From assembly GCA_041397305.1 (NCBI GenBank), contig JAWKWX010000006.1, positions 122,346 through 186,345 on the forward strand: a stretch of DNA of 64,000 nt, written 5' to 3'. The notes under the pieces are model-generated. The model had not been told where the DNA came from. It worked only from the letters and a program-made list of their open reading frames with translations, and ran no database searches. Made by a program: the position numbers and the translations under genes. Every line of letters begins with the position of its first letter. The first letter of the stretch is position 1. Shown here in pieces: positions 42,815 to 50,923 of the stretch. This DNA is from TMP-24 sp041397305. Its GTDB lineage: Bacteria; Pseudomonadota; Alphaproteobacteria; Rhodobacterales; Rhodobacteraceae.

Positions 42815-45761
42815 CGGACCCTCCGCCAACGTCTTCGGGTGACGGGACATCGCTCATCTGCCATTCGCCGAAGCGCGCCAGATGGTCATAGTCGCCCGGA
42901 TCGTCCTTCATGAAAGGCGCCCGCCGCGCGGTATAGCCCTTCGCGGGGCGGGCATAGGCAGCGATCAGCGCCTGCAGCCGCGCCCATTCGCCGTCGGGAT
43001 CGAGATCGTCGCGCGGAATGGTCTGTTCCTCGCCCGCCCCGCCCAGCCGGATGAAGCTCGCCGCCGCCACCGGCCGCGGCCCGGTCGCCGCAAAGGCCCC
43101 GCGCTCGGCCATCGCCGCCTCGAGCGGCATCTGTTTTTCGAACTGCCGCCGCTGCTGCGGCGAGGGCGGCTTGCCGGATTTGTAGTCGATGATCAGCAGC
43201 GCGCCGTCGGTCAGCAGGTCGATCCGGTCGGGCCGGGCCGTGAGGCGGAAGTCGAGGTCCGGCAACCCGACCCCGCCCGCCTCTTCCAGCAGCACCGGCG
43301 CACCCAGCGCCCGTCGCCTCTCCTCGTTCTCGACGAACCAGTCCGCAATCCGAGCCATCCGGGCGCGCCAGAGCGCGCGCGCGGTGGGCCATTGCACCTC
43401 TTCGGCCAAAACAGTGTCTGTTAAGGCCAAAAACCGTTCTCGCGCCGCCTGAAGACTCTCGCCTTCCGGGCGGCTCTGGACGAATTTCTCGACGATCCGG
43501 TGAAGGATCTGCCCCCGCGCCCGGGCATCGGGCTCCGCGAGCAAGGGGTCGAGCGGCTTCAGGCGCAATATCTCCCGCGCATAGATCGCGTAAGGATCGC
43601 GGATCAGCCGGGCGATGGCCGTTACCGGCAGTTCCTTCGGGCGCGCGTCCGCTGGCGGGCGTGGGCTCGGGCGGCGGGCGGGCGCAGCCGTTTCGCGCGC
43701 CTCGACCGCCTGTGCCAGCGCGATCCACGCCCTGCCGCGCGCCCGCATGTCGGCCAGCGCGCCGCCCTCGCCCTCAAGCCCGCCCATCAGGTTCACCAGC
43801 CGGTCCAGCCAGCGCGAGCCAATGGTCTCCGCCTCGTCATCGCGCACCGCGCGCGACAGGATCACTTGCGGCGCGGCGGCGGCGATCTGGAAATCGTGGG
43901 CCGACAGGCCCACCTGTCGCTCTGGCAGCAAAAGACCCGCTTTCAGCCGCATCTGGCGCGACAGCCAGGGATCGGGCGGCACCGCGGCGGGCCAGGTCCC
44001 TTCGTTGAGACCGCCGAGCACCACCAGATCAGCCTGAATCTCGCGCGCCTCGCGGGTGCCTTCGATGGTGATCAGGCGGGAGGCCGCGTGGGTCGGCCTG
44101 ACTGTCTCTGCCTGCAGAAGCCGCGTGAGCAGGTCGGCGAAATCGGCTGCTGTCAAGGCGATAGCTGCATCAGCCTCGGCGCGAAGGTCGGCAACCAGCC
44201 GCGCAGTCGCTTCCCCTGCCGCTTCGCGCCAAAGCTCGCTTGCTTCCGAAACACTGTCCGGTCCGGCAGCGAGGCTCTCCGACAGGGCCAATACAGCCTC
44301 TAACCAGGCCGAAAGCGGCCGGTCGGACATATCCGGCACTGCCGCCAGGCATCCGGCGATCCACATGGTCCAGGCGGTCCGCGCGGGCTCCTCCGCGCGC
44401 CCGGCCCAGGCGATCAGATCGGCGCCGGCGGGAAAGGCCGGCCCTTTGCGGCGCAGATGCAGTTCAAGCTCGCGCGTGAAGCGCAGATGCTCGCCCCGGT
44501 CGCCACCGCCCGTCGCGGTCAGCGGATGCTTGAGCAGGGTGAGCAGCGCCTCACCCGTCACCCGTCGGCCAAAAAGCCCCGCGACATGGCGCAGGAAGCG
44601 CCCCGGCGCGCTCAGATGCAGCGGCCGCCCGGCGGAATCGTCCGGCTCGATCCGCCAGCGGTCAAGCTGGGCCGTGACGCGGCGGGCGAGCGTCCGGTCG
44701 GGCGTCACCAGCGCGGCACGCGCGCCCCTCTCCGCCGCCTCGCGCAGCGCAAGCGCGATGGCCAGCGCCTCGGCACGCGGGGTCGGCGCCTCGATCAGGG
44801 TCAGTCCCTCCGCCGCCCCGCCAAGCGGCAACAGCGCCTGCCCCTCGCTCAGCCACTGGTCGGTGACCGGCGCCGGGCGCAGCGCAAGCGACAAAAGCCG
44901 GTTGCGCGCCGGATCGGGCGCCGTGCCGTGCCAATCCGCAACCTCGGACGGTGCCATATCAAGCGCGGTCAGAAGTCTTGCGAAGCGAAACTGCGGATGA
45001 TCCTCGTTCGGGATCCGTGCTTCGCTCAGGCTCACCCAGGCGGCATCGGTCATGAACCCGTCGAAGCCGGGCAGCACGATCGCCCCCTGCGGCAGCCGCG
45101 CCACCGCCTGCATGAAAAGCGCTGTCGCCCCCCGCGACCCGGTCGATCCCGCGACGATCACCGGTGTTTGCGGCGCGGTTTCCCGCCAGCGGCCGATCAG
45201 CATCCCGGCCGCGCGCCGTTGCCGGGCGGCGGCCCCCGCCGCGATGCCGCCCTCGGCGAAGAAGGGCGCGATGATGCGCAGAAATCTCAACGACCGTTCC
45301 CAATGGATTGCGTGGTCTTCGGCCAGGTCCGGGTCTTCCAAAGCCTCGGGCGGCACGCCTTCGGCGGCCATTTCGTCCATCAGCTCGGCCAGCGTATCGG
45401 CCAGGTCGATCGCGGCCGTGCTCGGGGCGAAGTCGGCCTCGTGCGCCATCAGTTCCCGCACCAGCCGCATCAGGTCCAGACGCCGCCGGAGGGCGGGTTG
45501 CGGCGCGGGCAGGTCAAGCGACGGATCACCGTCGAGGTCGGCGAGCAACTTCAGGCGCGGCAACAGCAGCGGCCCGCGCGCCCGAAACGCCGCCCGCACC
45601 CGTTCGCGCATCTTGGCGGTGTTGAGATAGATGGTGACGGCAGCCATCGCCTCGGGCGGCTTGCCCGCCATCCGCGCCATCAGACCCGCGACGAAATCGG
45701 CGGCGAAATCGGCGCCGGGCGGCAGACCGAACAGGCGCGGGCGTTCAGTCGGGGGAAACAT
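42804..45761 (-). CDS. addB: Double-strand break repair protein AddB
   Basis: A 985-residue alphaproteobacterial AddB. The N-terminal inactive helicase-like part contains VIVAGSTGSRGATALFMQAV (where RecB-type enzymes have a P-loop) and ADLVVLGGLNEGTWP. The C-terminal RecB-family nuclease has LLIIDYKSGKPPS (about 858-870) and QMPLEAAMAERGAF. It overlaps addA by 11 bases and murU by 17. Three copies of the dispersed dyad fall in it (43404, 44244, 44286); their codons include TTA, ACA, ACT and GTA, unlike the rest of the gene. Confidence 0.95.
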   Translation of the reverse strand: MFPPTERPRLFGLPPGADFAADFVAGLMARMAGKPPEAMAAVTIYLNTAKMRERVRAAFRARGPLLLPRLKLLADLDGDPSLDLPAPQPALRRRLDLMRLVRELMAHEADFAPSTAAIDLADTLAELMDEMAAEGVPPEALEDPDLAEDHAIHWERSLRFLRIIAPFFAEGGIAAGAAARQRRAAGMLIGRWRETAPQTPVIVAGSTGSRGATALFMQAVARLPQGAIVLPGFDGFMTDAAWVSLSEARIPNEDHPQFRFARLLTALDMAPSEVADWHGTAPDPARNRLLSLALRPAPVTDQWLSEGQALLPLGGAAEGLTLIEAPTPRAEALAIALALREAAERGARAALVTPDRTLARRVTAQLDRWRIEPDDSAGRPLHLSAPGRFLRHVAGLFGRRVTGEALLTLLKHPLTATGGGDRGEHLRFTRELELHLRRKGPAFPAGADLIAWAGRAEEPARTAWTMWIAGCLAAVPDMSDRPLSAWLEAVLALSESLAAGPDSVSEASELWREAAGEATARLVADLRAEADAAIALTAADFADLLTRLLQAETVRPTHAASRLITIEGTREAREIQADLVVLGGLNEGTWPAAVPPDPWLSRQMRLKAGLLLPERQVGLSAHDFQIAAAAPQVILSRAVRDDEAETIGSRWLDRLVNLMGGLEGEGGALADMRARGRAWIALAQAVEARETAAPARRPSPRPPADARPKELPVTAIARLIRDPYAIYAREILRLKPLDPLLAEPDARARGQILHRIVEKFVQSRPEGESLQAARERFLALTDTVLAEEVQWPTARALWRARMARIADWFVENEERRRALGAPVLLEEAGGVGLPDLDFRLTARPDRIDLLTDGALLIIDYKSGKPPSPQQRRQFEKQMPLEAAMAERGAFAATGPRPVAAASFIRLGGAGEEQTIPRDDLDPDGEWARLQALIAAYARPAKGYTARRAPFMKDDPGDYDHLARFGEWQMSDVPSPEDVGGGSDDP
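43404..43428 (-). repeat. 25-bp dispersed dyad, near-perfect palindrome
   Basis: GGCC-AA-AACAG-TGT-CTGTT-AA-GGCC within addB. Both GGCC arms and both five-base inner arms are intact. In the gene it encodes LTDTVLA using TTA, ACA, ACT and GTT. Confidence 0.65.
44286..44310 (-). repeat. 25-bp dispersed dyad, both GGCC arms
   Basis: GGCC-AA-TACAG-CCT-CTAAC-CA-GGCC within addB. The spacing is identical to other copies; the codons TTA and GTA in WLEAVLA are the cost. A weaker copy lies 18 bases upstream at 44244-44268. Confidence 0.6.
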
Positions 45762-46443
45762 CGGCGCCCCTCAGCATCTCTTCGGCGAGCGCTATACTGT
45801 CAGGCCGCCCGACATCGCACCAGCCGCCCTGATGAATCACGCCGTATAGCCGCCCCTCCACCGCCATCGCGTCCCAGACGGGGTTCAGGGAAAACCGCGC
45901 CTCTGGCCAGGCGCCGATCCGGCCGGTGCGGGTGATGTGGGCGCCGGTGTATATATGGCCGGGTCCGCGCATCAGCCGTCCGTCGCCATCCAGCAGGAAA
46001 TCGCCCTTGCCCGCGTGGCCCCTCGCCCGATCCTTTGGAACAAGAAGCAAGAGCGCCTCCATCCGGGTGCCGTCCCAGGCGGCGGCGAGCTGATCGAGCG
46101 GGTTGGCACCGGTCCAGACCGCATCGCTGTTCATCACGAAAACCGGATCGGCATCCAGAAGCGGCAGCGCGGCCTTCAGCCCGCCGCCGGTTTCCAGAAG
46201 CGTCTCTGTTTCAGCCGAAAAGGCGATAGTCGCGCGCCCCTTCAGATGCTCCCTTATCTGCTCGCCCCGGTAATGGAGGTTGACGACCACGCGCTCATCG
46301 CCCCTTGTCTGACCGAGCGCATGGTCGAGAAGCGCGCGCCCCGCCACCTCGATCAGCGATTTCGGCCGGTCGTCCGTCAGTGGTCGCATCCGGGTGCCAA
46401 GGCCCGCCGCAAACAGCATCAAGGCTTTCGGGCGCGCGCTCAT
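45745..46443 (-). CDS. murU: N-acetylmuramate-1-phosphate uridylyltransferase (MurU-like)
   Basis: A 232-residue nucleotidyltransferase. The N-terminus LMLFAAGLGTRMRPLTDDRPKSLIEVAGRALLDHAL is the sugar-nucleotide pyrophosphorylase signature (read in parts), with VFVMNSDAVW as the metal aspartate region. Next to an AmgK-type kinase it most likely makes UDP-MurNAc from MurNAc-1-P in the recycling route that bypasses fosfomycin-sensitive MurA. A mannose-1-phosphate guanylyltransferase role is the alternative. It overlaps amgK by four bases (ATGA) and addB by 17. Confidence 0.85.
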   Translation of the reverse strand: MSARPKALMLFAAGLGTRMRPLTDDRPKSLIEVAGRALLDHALGQTRGDERVVVNLHYRGEQIREHLKGRATIAFSAETETLLETGGGLKAALPLLDADPVFVMNSDAVWTGANPLDQLAAAWDGTRMEALLLLVPKDRARGHAGKGDFLLDGDGRLMRGPGHIYTGAHITRTGRIGAWPEARFSLNPVWDAMAVEGRLYGVIHQGGWCDVGRPDSIALAEEMLRGADVSPD

Positions 46444-47423
46444 CCGATCCTCAACCTTTCCAGCCTGTCGGCCGTCAGCTCCGGCACTTCGCGCGCCACG
46501 CAGGCAGCAAGAGGGCCGAGCGCAGGATGGGCGAGGCTGCGCGCCAGATGACCCGCGACACGGGGCGCATGGTCCAGGTAGTACGGCTTTCCGTCGGCCC
46601 GGGCGAGCTTGGCGAACACCGCAAGGATGCGCAGCGCCCGCTGCGCGCCGATGAGCGCGTGGACGCGCGCGAAGAGGTGCTCGTCGAGACCGGTCAGATC
46701 AAGATAGGCGCGATAGCAGGCTTCTGTCGCACGGGGCGACACGTCACGGCGGGCGTCCTGCAACAGCGACACCAGATCATAGGCAGGATGGGTCGCGAAA
46801 GCGTCCTGAAAATCCAGCAGGCCCGCGCGGCGGACGCCGTGCCGCTCGGGTAGCCAGATCAGGTTTTCGGCGTGAAAATCGCGCAGGGACAGGACGGGCG
46901 GCAGGTCGTTCCATTCCTCGTAAAGCGCTGCGATCAGGCCCGGCAACGCCCTGAGTGGTGGCGCATCGAGCGCGGGCAGATAATGATCGTTCAGGAGCGT
47001 GACGAGACGTGCCAGCGCCGGCCCGTCGCCTGCGGCCACGAAAGGCGGCGGCGCCTGCTGCGCCAGATCGGCAAGGAAGTCGACGGCAGCACCGTAAAGC
47101 GGCGCCTCCATCGCCGGATCGGCGGCGGCGACGCGCGCGAAAAGCGCGTCTCCCAGATCCTCCAGCAGCAGGAACCCCCGCGCCTCGTCGCGCGCAAGGA
47201 TCTTCGGCGCCGAATAGCCATGATCCAGCAGCCAGCCCCCCACAGCGAGGAACCGTTCGACCCGCTCGCCCTTCGCCGGATCGGCGTCCATCAGCACCGC
47301 CCCGCCCGGCAGCCGGAAATAGCGCCGCGCCGAGGCATCGCCCGCGAGCGGCGCGAGCGGCGCACCGCTCCGTCCGGCGCGCGCAAGGAAGGCGCGGGCC
47401 TCGTCGTGACGCCGATCGCTCAT
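46440..47423 (-). CDS. amgK: N-acetylmuramate/GlcNAc-1-kinase (AmgK-like phosphotransferase)
   Basis: A 327-residue aminoglycoside-phosphotransferase-fold kinase. FLLLEDLGDALFARV forms the hinge, LSLRDFHAENLIWLP holds the catalytic HRD-like D and N, and GLLDFQDAFATHPAYDLVSLL the metal-binding D. GDASARRYFRL near the N-terminus is typical of AmgK. It should phosphorylate recycled MurNAc at C1, feeding MurU. It is flanked by tsaE (four-base overlap) and murU (four-base overlap), a conserved alphaproteobacterial trio. Confidence 0.88.
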   Translation of the reverse strand: MSDRRHDEARAFLARAGRSGAPLAPLAGDASARRYFRLPGGAVLMDADPAKGERVERFLAVGGWLLDHGYSAPKILARDEARGFLLLEDLGDALFARVAAADPAMEAPLYGAAVDFLADLAQQAPPPFVAAGDGPALARLVTLLNDHYLPALDAPPLRALPGLIAALYEEWNDLPPVLSLRDFHAENLIWLPERHGVRRAGLLDFQDAFATHPAYDLVSLLQDARRDVSPRATEACYRAYLDLTGLDEHLFARVHALIGAQRALRILAVFAKLARADGKPYYLDHAPRVAGHLARSLAHPALGPLAACVAREVPELTADRLERLRIG

Positions 47424-47917
47424 GCGGCCCCGCCCAGCGCGGCAAAGACCGGGGCCCAGCGGGCGCCGGTCGCGCGAAGCACGGCGGTGCGGCTGTCGCC
47501 GGTTGCGTCGGGGCGAAGCGAGAGGGACAGCGCCTCGCGCGGGGCGAGGTCGCCCAGCCGGTCGGGCCATTCGACGAGGCAGATGGCACTGTCGAACGCC
47601 TCGGTCAGGCCAAGTTCGATGACATCCGACGGGTCGGTCAGCCGGTAAAGATCGGCGTGCCAGAGGTCCGCCCGCGCCGTTTCGTAGACCTGCACCAGCG
47701 TGAAGGTGGGCGAGGGCACATCCTCGCGCCGCCCCTCCGCCGCCAGAAGCGTCTGGATGAAGGCGCGGGCGAAATGGGTCTTTCCGGCGCCGATCTCGCC
47801 GTCCAGCAGGATCGCCTGCCCGGGACCGAAAAGCGGCGCGAGCCGCGCCGCAAGGTCGGCCGTGGCCTCCGGCGAGGGCAGCATAAGGCTCAGGTGAAAA
47901 TCGGGCGGCGCGCTCAT
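47420..47917 (-). CDS. tsaE: tRNA threonylcarbamoyladenosine ATPase TsaE
   Basis: A 165-residue P-loop protein needed with TsaB and TsaD for the t6A37 modification of ANN-decoding tRNAs. Walker A is GEIGAGKTHFAR (40-51), and DVPSPTFTLVQVYE, LWHADLYRL and CLVEWPDRLGD are TsaE signatures. ATG 47917 is preceded by GGAAGGG. It begins the leftward operon tsaE-amgK-murU-addB-addA. Confidence 0.94.
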   Translation of the reverse strand: MSAPPDFHLSLMLPSPEATADLAARLAPLFGPGQAILLDGEIGAGKTHFARAFIQTLLAAEGRREDVPSPTFTLVQVYETARADLWHADLYRLTDPSDVIELGLTEAFDSAICLVEWPDRLGDLAPREALSLSLRPDATGDSRTAVLRATGARWAPVFAALGGAA

Positions 47918-47981
47918 ACCCTTCCATAGCGGCGCGCGCGCGCCGCCCGCAAGATCAAAGGGCCGGGGCCGGGGCTCGGGG

Positions 47982-48749
47982 TCAGGGTGCGGCGCCCTGC
48001 AGCGCCACAAGCGCCAGCCAGCCCGCGCCTTCGGCAAGCTGCTGCATCGCCCCGCAGACATCGCCGGTCTGCCCGCCGATCCGGGCGGCCGCGCGGCGGC
48101 CGAGCCAGACGGCCGTACCGGCCATCGCGGCGGCCACGAGGGCCGCGTCGACAAGACCGAAGGGCAGAAGGCAGGCACCGCCGATGAGGGAGGCGACAAG
48201 GGCCGCCTCCTGCGTCACGCCCGACGCGCCGCTGCCAAGACCCTCGCTCCGCGCGGGCGGCAACAGATGCAGGGCGGCGGGCATCACCGCGCGGCTGGCG
48301 GCGCCGATGGCCAGCAGGCCCCAGATCGCATCGCAGCGCGCCAAGGCGCCGATCGCGAGCACGCGGATCAGCAGCGAAAAGCCGATGGCGAGCGTGCCGT
48401 AGCTGCCGATCCGGCTGTCGCGCATGATCTCCAGCACCCGCGCCCGGTCGCGGCCGCCGCCGAATCCGTCGGCAAGGTCGGCGAGCCCGTCTTCATGCAG
48501 CCCGCCGGTCGCCAGAACGAGAGCGAGGACGGCGAGCGCGGCCGCAAGCGCACCCGGCAGGCCAAGCACGGTGGCCAGCCAGTAGACGGCGGCCGCAAGG
48601 CTGCCAACCGCGAGCCCGGCAAGCGGCCAGGACCAGGCGGAGGCGGCAAGCGCTGGCGCCTCGCCCCGGATCTGCCCGACCGGAAGCCGGGTCAGCATCA
48701 TCAGCCCGACCTTCAGCTCTTCCCACCGATCCGCCGGATCGCCCGCCAT
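47982..48749 (-). CDS. cobS: Adenosylcobinamide-GDP ribazoletransferase (CobS/CobV)
   Basis: Joins adenosylcobinamide-GDP and alpha-ribazole (or its phosphate) to make cobalamin (phosphate) in the inner membrane. The 255-residue protein has FLTRLP-like MLTRLPVGQI, the signature TGGLHEDGLADLADGFGGG with conserved aspartates, ILRDSRIGSYG-type MRDSRIGSYGTLAIG, and several hydrophobic helices. The ATG at 48749 is close (10 bases) to the cobT stop. Named cobV in Pseudomonas denitrificans nomenclature; it is not the cobaltochelatase CobS. Confidence 0.94.
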   Translation of the reverse strand: MAGDPADRWEELKVGLMMLTRLPVGQIRGEAPALAASAWSWPLAGLAVGSLAAAVYWLATVLGLPGALAAALAVLALVLATGGLHEDGLADLADGFGGGRDRARVLEIMRDSRIGSYGTLAIGFSLLIRVLAIGALARCDAIWGLLAIGAASRAVMPAALHLLPPARSEGLGSGASGVTQEAALVASLIGGACLLPFGLVDAALVAAAMAGTAVWLGRRAAARIGGQTGDVCGAMQQLAEGAGWLALVALQGAAP

Positions 48750-48759
48750 AGCGCTCTCC

Positions 48760-49776
48760 TCAAGCCTCCGACACGCCCGCTTCGCCGAAGGTCGCCATGC
48801 CATTGTGGCACGCAAGCGCCGCGCGCACGATACCAAGCGCCAGCGCCGCGCCGGAACCTTCGCCAAGGCGCATGTCGAATTCCAGAACCGGCCGCTTGCC
48901 GATGGCGGCAAGCAGCTTGCGGTGGCCGGGCTCGGCCGAGGCATGGCCGACGAGGCAATGGTCGAGAAGCGCCGGATCGGCAACATGCAGCACGGCCGCG
49001 GCCGCGGTACAGATGAACCCGTCGAGGATCACCGGAACGCGCGCGGCCCGCGCCGCCAGAACCGCGCCGCAGATCGCCGCCTGTTCGCGGCCGCCGAGCG
49101 CCGCCAGGATCGCGCCCGCGTTGCCCTTCGCATCCGCATGCAGGTTCAATCCGCGCTCGATCGCATCGACCTTTCGCGCGATTCCGGCCTGATCAGAGCC
49201 TGTTCCAGGCCCGACCCAGGCCGCCGCATCCCCGCCGAAGGATGCCGCCGCCAGGGCTGCGGCGACGGTCGAATTGCCGATCCCCATCTCGCCGAGAATG
49301 AGGATATCGGCGCCCTCGTTCACCGCCGCGGCCCCCCGGTTCAGCGCGTCGAGACAATCCCCCGCGCTCATCGCCGGGCCTTGGGTAAAATCGCCGGTCG
49401 GGCGGTCGAGGTCGAGCGCGATCACGTCGAGATCGGCACCGTTCACCCGGGCAAGCTGGTTGATCGCGGCCCCGCCCGCCTGAAAGTTCGCGACCATCTG
49501 CACGGTCACTTCCTGCGGATAGGGATTCACGCCCTGGGCGCAGATGCCGTGATTGCCCGCGAAGACCAGCGCCTGCGCCTGCCAGATTTCCGGCCGCGCC
49601 GTCGCCCGCCAGGCCGCCATGAACTCGGCAATCTCCTCCAGCCGCCCGAGCGAGCCGGGCGGTTTCGTCAGCGAATTCTGGCGAGCACGGGCGCCCGCCG
49701 CCGCATCCTTGTCGGCCGTGGGCAGACGCGCGGCGAGGGTCTTGAGCTCGTCGAGCGAGGCAAGCGTGAAGGTCAT
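48760..49776 (-). CDS. cobT: Nicotinate-nucleotide:DMB phosphoribosyltransferase CobT
   Basis: Makes alpha-ribazole 5'-phosphate from nicotinate mononucleotide and 5,6-dimethylbenzimidazole. The 338-residue protein shows TKPPGSLGRLEEIA, VFAGNHGICAQGVNPYPQEVT (read in parts), ILGEMGIGNSTVAAAL, VILDGFICTAAA and RLGEGSGAALA with the probable catalytic glutamate. Named cobU in Pseudomonas. It lies between cobS and cobU on the minus strand. A dyad with a GGCC arm on each side, one with an extra base, is at 49186-49211. Confidence 0.95.
   Translation of the reverse strand: MTFTLASLDELKTLAARLPTADKDAAAGARARQNSLTKPPGSLGRLEEIAEFMAAWRATARPEIWQAQALVFAGNHGICAQGVNPYPQEVTVQMVANFQAGGAAINQLARVNGADLDVIALDLDRPTGDFTQGPAMSAGDCLDALNRGAAAVNEGADILILGEMGIGNSTVAAALAAASFGGDAAAWVGPGTGSDQAGIARKVDAIERGLNLHADAKGNAGAILAALGGREQAAICGAVLAARAARVPVILDGFICTAAAAVLHVADPALLDHCLVGHASAEPGHRKLLAAIGKRPVLEFDMRLGEGSGAALALGIVRAALACHNGMATFGEAGVSEA
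49186..49211 (+). repeat. 25/26-bp dispersed dyad in cobT
   Basis: GGCC-TG-ATCAG-AGC-CTGTT-CCA-GGCC. The core CAGAGCCTGTT aligns without gaps to CAGAGACTGTT of other copies; the right arm carries one extra base. Confidence 0.55.
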
Positions 49777-49792
49777 CTCAGGTCACTTTCGA

Positions 49793-50299
49793 TCATTTGA
49801 CTTGAAGGGGCAGGCCAGCGACGGCAAACCAGACCTCGTCCGCCGCTGCCGCCACCCATTGGTTGAGAAGTCCCGCCGCATCGCGGAAGTCGCGGGCAAG
49901 CCTGTTTTCCGGCACGATCCCCGCGCCAACCTCGTTGGTCACGATCACCAGGGGACTTGTCTGGCGCGGCAAGGCCGCGACAAGCGCGCGCCCCTCCGCC
50001 TGCCAGTCGCGATCGGAAAGCATCAGGTTCGTGAGCCAAAGGGTCAGGCAATCCACCAGACGCGGCCCGGCGCCGTCGGTTGCCGTCAGGGCGCCGACCA
50101 GATCGAACGGCGCCGCATGATCGCGCCACTCTGCCCCGCGCCGCGCCCGGTGGGCGGCGATGCGTGCCGCCATCTCCTCGTCCCGGATCTCGGCGGTGGC
50201 GATATAGGTGGCAGGCCGTCCGAAGGACAGCGCCTTCGTCTCGGCGATGCCGCTTTTGCCCGATCGGGCGCCCCCTGTGACAAGTATCGTCTTGCTCAT
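49793..50299 (-). CDS. cobU: Adenosylcobinamide kinase / guanylyltransferase
   Basis: A 168-residue bifunctional enzyme (CobU; CobP in Pseudomonas) that phosphorylates adenosylcobinamide and then attaches GMP. The P-loop is VTGGARSGKSG (7-17); ATYIATAEIRDEEMAARIAAH leads to H50 in HRARRG, the expected GMP-linked histidine; VDCLTLWLTNLM and VTNEVGAGIVPENRLAR follow. It is divergent from the phosphatase gene with 51 bases between starts. Confidence 0.95.
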   Translation of the reverse strand: MSKTILVTGGARSGKSGIAETKALSFGRPATYIATAEIRDEEMAARIAAHRARRGAEWRDHAAPFDLVGALTATDGAGPRLVDCLTLWLTNLMLSDRDWQAEGRALVAALPRQTSPLVIVTNEVGAGIVPENRLARDFRDAAGLLNQWVAAAADEVWFAVAGLPLQVK

Positions 50300-50350
50300 G
50301 GGTCAGCCTCAAAGCAGAAACGGCGCGACCACGGAAGGGGGAATGCGACC

Positions 50351-50923
50351 GTGCCCGGGCGGACCGCGACAGAACTGATCCTGATCCGCCATGCGCCGAC
50401 CGCGGGCATGGGCCACTTGCACGGGCGCTCGGATGTGGGCGCCGACCTGACGGACGGTGCGGCGCTTGCGGCGCTGCGCGACCGCCTGCCCCGGCCCGGC
50501 CGGCTGATCACCAGCCCGGCGCGCCGCTGCCGGGAAACGGCGCGGGCGATTTGGGACATGACGCCCGATGCGGACCCCCGCCTGTGGGAGCAGGATTTCG
50601 GCGATTGGGAGGGAAAGCCTTACGCCGATCTGCCCGATCTCGGCCCGCTGGACCCCGCAGCCCTTGCGCGTCATCGCCCGCCGGGGGGCGAAAGTTTCGA
50701 GGATATCTGCGCGCGCATTCACCCCGCGCTCATCGAAATCGCGCAAGCTGGCCCCGCCACGCTCCTGGTCCATGCCGGGACGGTCAGGGCCGCGCTGGCG
50801 CTGGCGCTCGGGGCGATTCCCCCGGCGCTCGCCTTCGATGTCGCGCCCCTGTCCGTCACCCGGCTGGTGCGTCACGCGACGGGCTGGCAGATCGGTGGCG
50901 TGAATGAAAGGGTGGCCGGGTGA
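50351..50923 (+). CDS. Histidine phosphatase, CobC-like (alpha-ribazole phosphatase)
   Basis: A 190-residue phosphoglycerate-mutase-like phosphatase. The catalytic motif is LIRHAPT (R13, H14, where RHG is usual), with LWEQDFGDWEGKPY and the second histidine in LLVHAGTVRAALA. In this context it probably removes the phosphate of alpha-ribazole-5'-phosphate or adenosylcobalamin-5'-phosphate. No in-frame ATG exists at the start; GTG 50351 follows GGAAGGGGG. Its stop overlaps bluE (GTGA). Confidence 0.82.
   Translation: MPGRTATELILIRHAPTAGMGHLHGRSDVGADLTDGAALAALRDRLPRPGRLITSPARRCRETARAIWDMTPDADPRLWEQDFGDWEGKPYADLPDLGPLDPAALARHRPPGGESFEDICARIHPALIEIAQAGPATLLVHAGTVRAALALALGAIPPALAFDVAPLSVTRLVRHATGWQIGGVNERVAG

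Noticed and set aside
44095..44119. GGCC-TGACTGTCTCTGCCTGC as another dyad copy in addB
   Set aside because: It has one GGCC arm and AGAGACAGTC on the minus strand, but the core is out of register by one base. Too degenerate to count.
45791..45806. CTATACTGTCAGGCC in murU as another dyad copy
   Set aside because: The spacing to GGCC is one base short and the left arm is missing.
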